Below, piece after piece: positions 1-7,232 of a stretch of 32,190 bases of DNA (position 1 is the first letter of the stretch; each line of letters begins with the position of its first letter). The stretch is taken from positions 1 through 32,190 of the forward strand of contig DATEHQ010000029.1 in the NCBI GenBank assembly GCA_035279525.1. The letters run 5' to 3'. This DNA comes from DATEHQ01 sp035279525 (GTDB lineage Bacteria > Chloroflexota > Dormibacteria > Dormibacterales > Dormibacteraceae). Under the pieces are notes generated by a model. The model worked only from the letters and a program-made list of their open reading frames with translations, made no database searches and had not been told where the DNA came from. The translations under genes and the position numbers were made by a program.

Positions 1-422
1 TGATCGCCTCACCGTACATCTGGCTCGTCGGCGGGACCAGCTGCGGATCGCCCCAGTGGGCGGCGATCGTCGCTCTCGCGAACCAGGCCCGCAACGCGGC
101 GGGTCACGGCAACCTCGGGTTCGCCAACCGCACCCTGTACAGGCTCGGCGAGCAGCAGATGAAGTCGAACGGCAAGGGAGCGGTCGTGTATCACGACATC
201 ACGGCCGGCAACAACGCGCTCGACTCGACGCTCGGCTTCGCGGCCGCGCCAGGCTACGACCTCGCGACCGGCTGGGGCACGCCGAACGTCGCCAACCTGG
301 TCGGCGCGCTGGCCGGATCGAGCAGTGACAGGAGCGCCGACTCGGCGGCGCCGGCAAACAGCGGCGGATCGAGCTCGGGCGACAAAGGCCGAGCCGCGGG
401 CACGATGGCGCCCAACGTCTGA
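1..422 (+). CDS. Sedolisin-type (S53) serine protease, C-terminal fragment
   Basis: This is the 3' end of a gene that begins before the window; codons run in frame from position 3 and stop at a TGA at 420-422. The first residues contain GGTSCGSPQWAA, which matches the GTS-x-x-x-P catalytic-serine motif of sedolisins. The later DITAGNN and GYDLATGWGTPN segments match the calcium-binding site near the end of the S53 catalytic domain. Family knowledge says these are secreted, acid-active endopeptidases related to subtilisins. After the domain there is a roughly 45-residue Ser/Ala/Gly-rich tail with no recognisable motif, perhaps a linker outside the cell. A strong terminator follows directly. 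The prodomain and the Glu/Asp catalytic residues lie upstream, so activity cannot be judged from this fragment. Confidence 0.85.
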   Translation, partial: IASPYIWLVGGTSCGSPQWAAIVALANQARNAAGHGNLGFANRTLYRLGEQQMKSNGKGAVVYHDITAGNNALDSTLGFAAAPGYDLATGWGTPNVANLVGALAGSSSDRSADSAAPANSGGSSSGDKGRAAGTMAPNV

Positions 423-437
423 CCTGGAACTCAGCTT

Positions 438-477
438 AGAGGGAGGGGGTCCGCAAGGCCCCTCCCTCTTTTGTTTT
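438..477 (+). terminator. Rho-independent terminator after the sedolisin gene
   Basis: An 11-bp perfect stem pairs AGAGGGAGGGG (438-448) with CCCCTCCCTCT (459-469) across a 10-nt loop. It is followed by TTTTGTTTT, and sits 16 nt after the protease stop codon. It also separates the protease from the minus-strand tRNA cluster. Confidence 0.9.
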
Positions 478-493
478 GGCGGCCGCAGGTCGT

Positions 494-567
494 TGGAGCG
501 GGCGATGGGAATCGAACCCACGTAACCAGCTTGGAAGGCTGGCGCACTGCCATTGTGCTACGCCCGC
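494..567 (-). tRNA. tRNA-Gly (anticodon UCC)
   Basis: Read on the minus strand, a 7-bp acceptor stem GCGGGCG/CGCCCGC encloses a normal D arm, a 5-bp anticodon stem CCAGC/GCTGG with loop CTTCCAA, and a T loop GGTTCGATTCC. The anticodon TCC maps to 533-535. The discriminator is U (position 497) and the CCA tail is encoded (494-496). It is the last member of a Val-Glu-Gly cluster, 13 nt below tRNA-Glu. Confidence 0.96.
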
Positions 568-580
568 TTTGGTGGTCCGC

Positions 581-657
581 TGGTGGCCCGTAGGGGCTTC
601 GAACCCCTGATCTCCGGCTTGAAAGGCCGGCGTCCTAGTCCACTAGACGAACGGGCC
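581..657 (-). tRNA. tRNA-Glu (anticodon UUC)
   Basis: On the minus strand the acceptor stem GGCCCGT/ACGGGCC, a D arm with TCGTCTAGTGG, anticodon loop CTTTCAA and T arm with GGGGTTCGAAGCCCC form a complete cloverleaf. The anticodon TTC maps to 621-623. CCA is encoded at 581-583. The D-arm sequence is typical of bacterial glutamate tRNAs. Confidence 0.96.
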
Positions 658-686
658 CAGGCCGGTCGATTGTGCCGGAAAACGAT

Positions 687-762
687 TGGTGGGCGGCGAG
701 GGTTTCGAACCCCCGACCTCCAGCATGTCAAGCTGGCGCTCTTCCAACTGAGCTAGCCGCCC
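687..762 (-). tRNA. tRNA-Val (anticodon GAC)
   Basis: On the minus strand the acceptor stem GGGCGGC/GCCGCCC, D arm TAGCTCAGTTGG, anticodon stem CCAGC/GCTGG with loop TTGACAT and T arm GGGGGTTCGAAACCC are present. The anticodon GAC maps to 727-729 and CCA is encoded at 687-689. It is the promoter-proximal tRNA of the three-gene cluster. Its 5' end lies 29 nt from the divergent molybdopterin enzyme gene, so both units must start in that short gap. Confidence 0.96.
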
Positions 763-779
763 CAGCGGAATGGACAACC

Positions 780-785
780 TATTCT
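780..785 (+). promoter_or_regulatory. -10 element of the molybdopterin hydroxylase gene (leaderless)
   Basis: TATTCT lies 6 nt before the GTG at 792. This would place transcription at or next to the start codon. No Shine-Dalgarno sequence and no clear -35 box are visible. Confidence 0.5.
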
Positions 786-791
786 AGTTTC

Positions 792-3047
792 GTGCCTCGC
801 TACATCGGCCGGCGCGTCCGTCGCGTGGAAGACGAGCGACTGGTCACCGGCAGGGGGCGGTACGCGGGGGACATCAAGGTCGACGGCCTCGTCCACATCG
901 CGTTTTGCCGCTCCACGATGCCGCACGCGCGCATCATCGCGATCGACCGCGCCGCGGCCCGCGAGATGCCCGGCGTCGTCGCGGTCTGGACCGCGGACGA
1001 TCTGCCGGAGATCGCGGCGGGTCTCAGCGACTTCGTGCCGCAGGGCATCGAGGAGCGTGGGCGGCCGATCCTGAACCGGGACGAGGTCAACTACATCGGC
1101 GAAGCATTCGCGCTCGTGGTGGCGGAAACCGAATACCAGGCGCACGATGCGGCGGAGCAGGTGCTGGCGGACCTCGACCCGCTGCCGGGAGTCGGCGGCG
1201 TCGTCGCCGCGTCCGCGGCCGATTCGCCAACCGTTCACGCCGACATGAAGACAAACGTCGCGCAGACGAGCCACACGAACTACGGCGACATCAAGCAGGC
1301 CTTCAGCGGTGACGCGATCACCGCCAAGATCAGGCTGACCACCGCGCGCGTCGCGGGGGCGGCGATGGAACCTCGCGTCGTCACCGCCGCGCCGGACGCG
1401 GACACGCACGGCCTGAGGGTCTGGACCTCGACCCAAAACGTGTTCGGAGTGCGTGGGGCGATCGCCTCCGCGCTTGGCGTCGAAGAGGACGAGGTTCGCG
1501 TGCTCGCGGAGGACGTCGGCGGAGGCTTCGGCGCCAAGGGCAGCCCCTTTCCCGAAGAGGTGCTCACGGCGCTCGTCGCCTGGCGGCTCAAGCGTCCGGC
1601 ACGCTGGACCGCGACGCGCAGCGAGGACGGCGCGACCACCGCACAGGGCCACGGCTCCGTGATCGAGATCGAAGTCGCCGCCGGCCGCGATGGGAAGCTG
1701 CGCGGCCTTCGCGGGCGCCTGCTTCACGATATCGGCGCCTACGCGGGGTCGGGCTCCGGGCAGCCTGCAATCATCATCTCGCACATGCTCTCCGCCTACG
1801 TCCAGCCCGCGATGGATTTCGAATCTCAGATCGTCTACACGAACACGCTTCCGACGGGATTCATCCGCGGCGGGGGCCGCCCACTGGGCAACTACGCGAT
1901 GGAGCGCGTGATGGATCGCCTCGCCCGCAAGCTCGGCGTGGAGCCGGTCGAGCTGCGGCGTCGCAACCTGATCCAGCCGGAGCAGATGCCGTACAAGACC
2001 GGGTTCCCCGGCGGTCGCAGCGGCCTCGTCTACGACAGCGGCGACTATCCGAAGCTGCTCCAGCTCGCCGAACAGAGCCTCCGCGGGGGACAGTCCGACG
2101 GCAGCGCAGACGGCAGGTTGATCGGAGTGGGTTTCGCGTGCTGCGTCGAGTCGACCGGTTTCGGGCGCGGAGAGCCTGCGCGACTGCGACTCCTGAAGGA
2201 TGGGACCGCCCAGCTCTTCGTCGGCTCGACCCCGCAGGGACAGGGCCACGAGACCATGGCGGCAGTCGTGGTGGCGGACCGGCTGGGCTGGCCGCTCGAG
2301 CGGATCAAGGTCACCGCCGGGGATACGACGCACGTCCCGTTTGCGCTCCTGACGGCGGGCAGCCGCAGCGCGGTGATGGTCGGCAACGCCGCGTCGATGG
2401 CGGCTGTTGCGATGCGCAAGCGCCTGCTCGAGCGCGCGGTCGAGGTGCTGGAGGCGGACGCGGGTGACCTGGTGCTCGAGGACGGTGTGATCGGCGTCCG
2501 CGGCGCGCCCGCGAAGAGCATTCCCGCCACCGATTTGCTGCCCGAAGAGGGATTCGAGGTGCTCGAAAGCTTCGACCCCAAGATGCCGATCGCGTACTCG
2601 AGCGGCTGCCATGCGGCCACGGTGGCGATCGACCCGGAGACGGGGCAGGTCGAGGTGCTCCGCTACGTGATCGCTCACGACGTCGGCCAGACCATCAACG
2701 CCCTGACCGTCGAGGGCCAGATGCACGGCGGATTCGCGCACGGCCTCGGCTACGCGCTGTACGAGGCCGCCGTCTACGACGCCGACGGCGCGTATCGAAC
2801 TCCGAGCTTTCTCGACTACACCATCGTCAGCGCCGGCGAGGTCGGCCCCGGTCCTGAGCTCGTGCACTTCGAGACGAAGACGCAGGCGAACACGGAGGGG
2901 TTCAAGGGCGCCGGAGAGAGCGGCACCATCCCCGTCCCTGCGGCGATCTCCAACGCGGTCGAGGACGCGCTGCGCAAGCGCAAGCCCGACGCGGTGGTCG
3001 ACCGGATACCGATCACGCCCGACCGGATCGTCGAGCTGCTGGCCTGA
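792..3047 (+). CDS. Xanthine dehydrogenase/CO-dehydrogenase-family molybdopterin-binding large subunit
   Basis: This 751-residue protein belongs to the molybdenum hydroxylase family, which hydroxylates aldehydes, purines or related compounds with a Mo-molybdopterin cofactor. The N-terminus YIGRRVRRVEDERLVTGRG is the usual start of the aldehyde oxidase/xanthine dehydrogenase a/b hammerhead domain. GGGFGAKG at about residue 243 is the cofactor-binding glycine loop, and GAGESGTIP carries the catalytic Glu near residue 709. The region where CO dehydrogenase form I carries its active-site Cys reads FIRGGGRP here, so CO oxidation is unlikely. The GTG at 792 was chosen because the open frame upstream runs through a tRNA gene and homology begins with VPRYIG. 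The FAD (medium) and 2Fe-2S (small) subunits are not beside it, which is unusual. The substrate is unknown. Confidence 0.9.
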   Translation: MPRYIGRRVRRVEDERLVTGRGRYAGDIKVDGLVHIAFCRSTMPHARIIAIDRAAAREMPGVVAVWTADDLPEIAAGLSDFVPQGIEERGRPILNRDEVNYIGEAFALVVAETEYQAHDAAEQVLADLDPLPGVGGVVAASAADSPTVHADMKTNVAQTSHTNYGDIKQAFSGDAITAKIRLTTARVAGAAMEPRVVTAAPDADTHGLRVWTSTQNVFGVRGAIASALGVEEDEVRVLAEDVGGGFGAKGSPFPEEVLTALVAWRLKRPARWTATRSEDGATTAQGHGSVIEIEVAAGRDGKLRGLRGRLLHDIGAYAGSGSGQPAIIISHMLSAYVQPAMDFESQIVYTNTLPTGFIRGGGRPLGNYAMERVMDRLARKLGVEPVELRRRNLIQPEQMPYKTGFPGGRSGLVYDSGDYPKLLQLAEQSLRGGQSDGSADGRLIGVGFACCVESTGFGRGEPARLRLLKDGTAQLFVGSTPQGQGHETMAAVVVADRLGWPLERIKVTAGDTTHVPFALLTAGSRSAVMVGNAASMAAVAMRKRLLERAVEVLEADAGDLVLEDGVIGVRGAPAKSIPATDLLPEEGFEVLESFDPKMPIAYSSGCHAATVAIDPETGQVEVLRYVIAHDVGQTINALTVEGQMHGGFAHGLGYALYEAAVYDADGAYRTPSFLDYTIVSAGEVGPGPELVHFETKTQANTEGFKGAGESGTIPVPAAISNAVEDALRKRKPDAVVDRIPITPDRIVELLA

Positions 3048-3051
3048 ACCG

Positions 3052-4290
3052 CTGAGCGGCATCGACCCGCACGCGACGACGCCGCCGATCAACCCGGGCG
3101 GGGTCAACTGGCGCAGGAACCTCGCCGCGCTCTGGTTCGCCGAGTTCACGGCCATCTTCGGCTTCAGCTTCGCGTTCCCGTTCCTTTCGATCTTCATCAA
3201 CCACGACCTGGGCGTTCCGTCGGGTCGCGAGCTGGACCTGTGGACGGCAGCCACCGCGAGCGCATCCGGACTCGCCATGGGCATCGCGAGCCCGATCTGG
3301 GGCATCCTCGGCGACCGCTACGGACGCAAGCCGATGCTGATTCGCTCCATGATCGGCGGCGGCCTCGCCGTCGGGCTCACCTACTTCGCGCAGAACCCCA
3401 CCGAGCTGCTCATCCTGCGCTTCCTGCAGGGCGCGACCAGCGGCACGGTGGCCGCGGCGACGTCCCTGGTGGCGGCCGAGACTCCAAGGAGCAGGGTCGG
3501 ATGGGCGCTTGGTGTGGTCACCTCGGCGGTGGCGCTCGGCGGGGCGATCGGACCCGTCGTGGGCGGCCTGGCGGGCGCGTTCTTCGGCCTTCGGCTGGTG
3601 TTTCTCGGTGGCGGAGTGCTGCTGATGCTGTCGCTGATCCCCGTGTTCGTGATCGTGCGCGAGAGCCCTCGCGTGCGCCGGTCTGGTCCGCAGCTCAACA
3701 CACTGGCGCTGATCGGCCAGCGTTCTGGTTTGAAGCAGCAGCTCGCGGTCCTCGTCGGGGCGCAGGGCCTGATCAGCATCTGTAACTCGGCGACGCAGCA
3801 GCTCGTGGTGTTGAGGCTGCTCGAGATGGTGGGCAGCAAGCTGGTGGCGGCGATCACCGGGGTTGGCTTCGGCGCGGCCGGGATCTGCAGCAGCGGAGCG
3901 GCGGTGTTCTACACCGCGGTCACGCGGCGGCTCGGCTATGTCCGAACGACGGCTGCCGCCGCCGGCATGGTCGGGCTCGCGGTGGCGTTGATCGGCGTGG
4001 CGCCCGTCGCGTCCGTGGTCGTGCTGGGGATCGCGTTGAACGGCCTCTTCAGCGGCGTTGTCATCCCTGCGACCGCGAGCATGATCGGCCTCGACACGCC
4101 CCCTGAGGCCCAGAGCACCGTCTTCGGCATCAACGCGAGCTCGGTCGCGTTCGGGTTCTTCCTCGGTCCCTTGATCGGCGGCTCGGTGGCGGCCACGGCC
4201 GGAGTGCCCGTCGCGCTGCTCGTGATCGCGGTCCTGGCGCTGGTACTGGCGGGAGTGATCGCCGCCGGAGCACGCGAGCCGGCGCGCTGA
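3052..4290 (+). CDS. Major facilitator superfamily transporter
   Basis: The frame encodes a 412-residue hydrophobic protein, the normal MFS size with about 12 membrane segments. The loop after helix 2, GDRYGRKPMLIRS, matches the MFS signature G-x-x-x-D-R-x-G-R-R/K. The first helix (WFAEFTAIFGFSFAFPFLSIF) is clearly coding upstream of the first ATG at 3277. Starting at that ATG would remove helix 1 and part of helix 2. No in-frame ATG, GTG or TTG exists between the previous stop codon (3045-3047) and the conserved helix. CTG at 3052, 4 nt after that stop, is the best candidate, with ATC at 3061 as an alternative. The position suggests translational coupling to the molybdenum hydroxylase, so the transporter may move its substrate or product. 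Drug or sugar efflux are equally possible. It ends directly against the convergent DinB-like gene. Confidence 0.85.
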   Translation: MSGIDPHATTPPINPGGVNWRRNLAALWFAEFTAIFGFSFAFPFLSIFINHDLGVPSGRELDLWTAATASASGLAMGIASPIWGILGDRYGRKPMLIRSMIGGGLAVGLTYFAQNPTELLILRFLQGATSGTVAAATSLVAAETPRSRVGWALGVVTSAVALGGAIGPVVGGLAGAFFGLRLVFLGGGVLLMLSLIPVFVIVRESPRVRRSGPQLNTLALIGQRSGLKQQLAVLVGAQGLISICNSATQQLVVLRLLEMVGSKLVAAITGVGFGAAGICSSGAAVFYTAVTRRLGYVRTTAAAAGMVGLAVALIGVAPVASVVVLGIALNGLFSGVVIPATASMIGLDTPPEAQSTVFGINASSVAFGFFLGPLIGGSVAATAGVPVALLVIAVLALVLAGVIAAGAREPAR

Positions 4291-4758
4291 TCAGCGGCCG
4301 AGAGCTTCGCGAATGCTCTTCAGGTGGCCGCGCGGGTGACGGACCGCCGCACTGGCGACCCAACCCACGTCCTGCCGCCCGGCCCATCCGAACTGTTGCG
4401 ACTTGCGCAGCTGATCCTCATCAAGGGCGCGGATCGCGGCAGACGTGCGCGGTGTGCTCGAGTCGAGGTCGCCGATGGTCTGGTGGCGCGGCCGCTTCGC
4501 GGTCTTGTGCGCGTGTTCGGCGTTCTGGGCCGCGAGGCTCTCGGGTGTGATCTCGACCGGCTTGCCGGCGAGGAAGGTATCGACCCACGTGATGACCTGC
4601 GGATTGCCGGTTGCGATGTGATCGAAGAGAACGCCGACCGTGCGCTCCTCTTTGGGGCACAGCGTCCGCCAGTCCTCGTCCGAGCAGGACTTCGCAAGCG
4701 CGATCACCTCGGCCATGGTGGCGTCGTAGTCGTCGGCCAGCAGTGATGCTTCGCTCAT
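4291..4758 (-). CDS. DinB-like / maleylpyruvate-isomerase-like metal-binding protein
   Basis: This is a 155-residue protein starting at the ATG at 4758 (a GTG two codons upstream is also in frame). The overall pattern resembles the DinB/YfiT four-helix-bundle superfamily, whose members use three His residues to bind a divalent metal and often act as thiol-dependent transferases or isomerases. The pattern is an N-terminal helix, then VGVLFDHIATGNPQVITW with a His near residue 47, then a His pair in VRHPRGHLKSI near the end. Two of the three expected His positions are plausible; the middle one could be in the NAEHAHK segment. A TATGTT hexamer 8 nt before the ATG suggests a leaderless transcript. 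Its stop codon abuts that of the convergent transporter gene. The assignment rests on pattern only, and the substrate is unknown. Confidence 0.6.
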   Translation of the reverse strand: MSEASLLADDYDATMAEVIALAKSCSDEDWRTLCPKEERTVGVLFDHIATGNPQVITWVDTFLAGKPVEITPESLAAQNAEHAHKTAKRPRHQTIGDLDSSTPRTSAAIRALDEDQLRKSQQFGWAGRQDVGWVASAAVRHPRGHLKSIREALGR

Positions 4759-5012
4759 GCCCACTGAACATATTGGCCCTTTACAGGCAGGGTTGGCGGC
4801 AGGGCCGCAGGCCGAATACGCTCCCGATCACGAAGAGCACCCCAGAGGGAGGGTGGGGGGATGGTGAGGTGGGAATGCCCGCGCGCGATCCTCTAATGCG
4901 TGCCGCTGAGGCGTGGTGAGCCGGGCGGGTCCGGAGGGCGCTGTGCTGCGGCGGCACAAGCACCTGGGCCGGGTTGGAGAGTGGCCCCGGCGATTCCCGT
5001 AGAGTCTCGCGG
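4759..5012. other. Intergenic region between divergent DinB-like and cyclophilin genes
   Basis: About 250 bp without a convincing gene. It holds the minus-strand TATGTT -10 candidate (4767-4772), a purine-rich G stretch around 4850-4880, and the plus-strand TAGAGT -10 candidate (5000-5005). I see no tRNA, terminator or conserved small frame here. Confidence 0.5.
5000..5005 (+). promoter_or_regulatory. -10 element of the PPIase operon (leaderless)
   Basis: TAGAGT lies 7 nt before the GTG start at 5013, leaving no room for a ribosome binding site. A TTGGAG at 4974-4979 could be a -35 box, but its 20-nt spacing is long. Confidence 0.55.
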
Positions 5013-5633
5013 GTGAACCGCCCGTTCGTGCTGGCTGCGCTTGCGGCCTCGCTGCTGACCCTCGCCGCCTGCGACGTAGGCAACCTCGACAGCGGTACCA
5101 ACCCGTCCCAGTCGCTCGCCCCGGGCTGCGACAATGACATCGTCACCTGCATGGAACAGCGCAGCACGCCCCCACCCACCGTGATCGACGCGGCCAAGAA
5201 GTACACAGCGACCGTTCACACGACAAAGGGCGATTTCACGATCACCCTGGTCGACGCCAAGGTCGCGCCCCAGACCGTGAACAACTTCGTCTATCTCTCT
5301 CAGAACCACTTCTACGACGGGCTCACCTTCCACCGGGTCGTGGCCGGCTTCGTGGTCCAGGGCGGCGATCCCAAGGGGGACGGGACCGGCGGCCCGGCCT
5401 ACAAGCTCCCGAACGAGACCAACGCGTCGCAGTGGCCGCGCGGCACGCTCGGCATGGCGTCGAGCTCTGCAGGGGTCAGCGGCTCCCAGTTCTTCATCAC
5501 GCTTGGCGACGCGCCTTTCCTGGCCTCGAACGGCGTTTACAACCACTTCGGCCAGGTCGGATCCGGAATGGACGTCGTCGACAAACTGCAGGTCGGGGAC
5601 TCGATGCGCTCGATCGACATCTCGGCCTCGTGA
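5013..5633 (+). CDS. Cyclophilin-type peptidyl-prolyl cis-trans isomerase lipoprotein
   Basis: The 206-residue product begins with a lipoprotein signal peptide (VNRPFVLAAL, lipobox LAAC, Cys20). It should be anchored on the outer face of the membrane. Residues about 63-206 form a cyclophilin domain: FHRVV with the catalytic Arg108, FVVQGGDP, GSQFFITLG and the FGQV strand are all present. The family catalyses cis-trans isomerisation of prolyl bonds and helps fold exported proteins. GTG at 5013 is preferred over the upstream in-frame ATG at 4974 because the signal peptide starts here. Its stop overlaps the start of a second, unrelated PPIase lipoprotein by four bases (GTGA), so the two are translationally coupled. 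Confidence 0.93.
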   Translation: MNRPFVLAALAASLLTLAACDVGNLDSGTNPSQSLAPGCDNDIVTCMEQRSTPPPTVIDAAKKYTATVHTTKGDFTITLVDAKVAPQTVNNFVYLSQNHFYDGLTFHRVVAGFVVQGGDPKGDGTGGPAYKLPNETNASQWPRGTLGMASSSAGVSGSQFFITLGDAPFLASNGVYNHFGQVGSGMDVVDKLQVGDSMRSIDISAS

Positions 5634-6238
5634 GGAGATCGCTTCTAGCCGTCCTCTCGCTCACCGCCTTCGCGGCGGCGGCGTGCGGCTACTCCGACCC
5701 CTACGCGACCAATGCCCCCGTGGCGAACGAGAGCCCGGTCACGTCCGCGACGCCAAGCGCATCCCCCGGCGCGGACGATTTCAACGCCGGCGCGGGTCTC
5801 CCGGTGATCACCTACCCAGACGGGCTCAAGGTCATCGACCTCAAGGTCGGGACCGGCGCCACGGTCAAGGCCGGCGACAACATCACCGTGCAGTACACCG
5901 GTTGGTTCTCCACCGGCGGCAAGCCTTTCGACACCAGCCGCCAGCCGGGCCGCAAAGCGTTCAGCCTTCAGCTCACCTCTACCAACGTCATCCCGGGATG
6001 GGTCGAAGGCATCCCCGGTATGAAGGCCGGCGGGAAGCGCAAGCTGATCATCCCGTCGCCGCTCGCCTACGGCACGCAGGGACAGACCAATCCCAACACC
6101 GGGGCGGTGATCATCCCGCCCAACGCGACGCTCGTCTTCGAGGTCGAGATGATCAGCGATTCGCCGGGCCCGACGCCATCGCCAACACCTCCGCCTTCAC
6201 CGAGCCCGAGCGCGAGCCCGAAGGCAAGCCCGAGCTAG
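5630..6238 (+). CDS. FKBP-type peptidyl-prolyl cis-trans isomerase lipoprotein
   Basis: This 202-residue product has a lipoprotein signal peptide (VRRSLLAVLS, AAAC with Cys19) and an FKBP domain at about residues 60-172. Diagnostic pieces are DLKVGTGATVKAGDNITVQYTGW, FDTSR, VIPGWVEGIPGMKAGGKRKLIIP, LAYG and TLVFEVEMI. The family performs prolyl isomerisation on folding proteins; here it would act outside the membrane. A Pro/Ser-rich tail of about 30 residues (PTPSPTPPPSPSPS) follows and may be a cell-wall-spanning or flexible linker. The start GTG overlaps the cyclophilin stop. Its own stop TAG is inside a CTAG that is also the stop of the convergent cupredoxin gene. Confidence 0.93.
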   Translation: MRRSLLAVLSLTAFAAAACGYSDPYATNAPVANESPVTSATPSASPGADDFNAGAGLPVITYPDGLKVIDLKVGTGATVKAGDNITVQYTGWFSTGGKPFDTSRQPGRKAFSLQLTSTNVIPGWVEGIPGMKAGGKRKLIIPSPLAYGTQGQTNPNTGAVIIPPNATLVFEVEMISDSPGPTPSPTPPPSPSPSASPKASPS

Positions 6239-6609
6239 GTAACGGTCAGGGTGCCGACCATGCCCGCGTCCTTGTGGCCGGGCTGGTCGCAGTAGAACGA
6301 GTACGAGCCGGCGGCCAGGTTGTCGACCGTGAACACGAAGCTGTCACCCGCGGACACGAGCTCGCTGCCCGCGACCTTGGCGTTCGAGCTGTCCACGATG
6401 ATCATGTCGTGCGACGTCGTGCCCGAGTTGACCAGGAAGAACACGACCTTTCCGTGCGACACGCTGACGCTCGACGGGTCGAACTTGAACTCGGTCATCG
6501 TGAGCTTGGTCGAGCCTGACGGCTGACCGCCGCCGCTCCCGCCACCGCCGCAGCCGCTGAGCAGCGCGACAGATACGGCCACCGCCAGCAGCCCGGTCAG
6601 CCGTCTCAT
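6235..6609 (-). CDS. Cupredoxin-like copper lipoprotein
   Basis: The 124-residue product has a lipobox (LLSGC, Cys20), a Gly/Ser linker, and a plastocyanin/azurin-like domain. The type-1 copper ligands are visible: His67 in TTSHDM, then Cys107, His112 and Met117 in YCDQPGHKDAGM. Family knowledge says such proteins carry electrons or deliver copper at the outer face of the membrane. It overlaps ctaE by four bases (ATGA) and so is in the oxidase operon. A role as electron donor to, or copper chaperone for, the aa3 oxidase is a reasonable inference. No cytochrome c gene is visible in the locus, which makes the electron-donor idea worth considering. Confidence 0.9.
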   Translation of the reverse strand: MRRLTGLLAVAVSVALLSGCGGGGSGGGQPSGSTKLTMTEFKFDPSSVSVSHGKVVFFLVNSGTTSHDMIIVDSSNAKVAGSELVSAGDSFVFTVDNLAAGSYSFYCDQPGHKDAGMVGTLTVT

Positions 6610-7232
6610 CGCAGGACCGCCACCCCGACGTAGAGGATCGCGAACAGGAAGAGCCAGACCACGTCGACGAAGTGCCAGTACAGCGTCACGGCGGCCGCTC
6701 CGACGTGGTGGCGCGACGAAAACTGGCCGCGCGATGCGCGGTAGAGGATCAGGATCAGCAGGATCAGGCCGCCCAGCACGTGAGCGCCGTGGAATCCGGT
6801 CATCGTGAAGAACGCGCTGGCGAAAGTGTTGACCTTGAGGTTCAGTCCTCGGTTGAACGCGCTGATGAACTCGTACAGCTGCCCGACCTCAAATCCAAAC
6901 CCGAGGATGATCGTCACGATCTGCAGCGTGAAGAACCGGCGCCTGTCGTCGTGGCGAATGGCCTCGAGCGCGAAGTGGCACGTCACACCACTGGAGAGCA
7001 GCACGATGGTGTTGATCACCGGGACCGGCCATACCGCCACGTAGAACTCGTTCACGGTGCTGGGCGGCGGCGGCGGCCATACGAGGTGCGAACCGTACAG
7101 ATAGAAGTAGGACGCGAACAGGCTCCCGAAGAACATCACCTCGGACGCGAGGAAGATGTACATCCCCATCATCCCGGGCTTGATCGCGGGGTACTGAGGC
7201 GATTGCCCCGGCTGCATCATTGCGACGGCCAT
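6606..7232 (-). CDS. ctaE: Cytochrome c oxidase subunit III
   Basis: A 208-residue integral membrane protein with five predicted helices, close to the short bacterial form of subunit III. Recognisable segments are YIFLASEVMFFGSLFASYFYLY, the TGFHGAHVLGGLILL helix and the terminal LYWHFVDVVWLFLFAILY, which is diagnostic of the family. Subunit III stabilises the heme-copper core and its proton uptake. It starts with ATG, overlapping the TGA of the zinc-ribbon protein upstream (TGATG), and its own stop overlaps the cupredoxin start. It is transcribed away from ctaC and ctaD, not downstream of them as is more common. Confidence 0.95.
   Translation of the reverse strand: MAVAMMQPGQSPQYPAIKPGMMGMYIFLASEVMFFGSLFASYFYLYGSHLVWPPPPPSTVNEFYVAVWPVPVINTIVLLSSGVTCHFALEAIRHDDRRRFFTLQIVTIILGFGFEVGQLYEFISAFNRGLNLKVNTFASAFFTMTGFHGAHVLGGLILLILILYRASRGQFSSRHHVGAAAVTLYWHFVDVVWLFLFAILYVGVAVLR

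Noticed and set aside
792..3047. Form I CO dehydrogenase large subunit
   Set aside because: The active-site Cys motif is replaced by FIRGGGRP, and the medium and small subunit genes are absent.
753..3305. Long minus-strand open frame of about 850 codons opposite the molybdopterin enzyme gene
   Set aside because: It is the antisense shadow of a GC-rich gene with strong family motifs on the plus strand; its composition is Arg/Asp/His-rich and it shows no recognisable domain.
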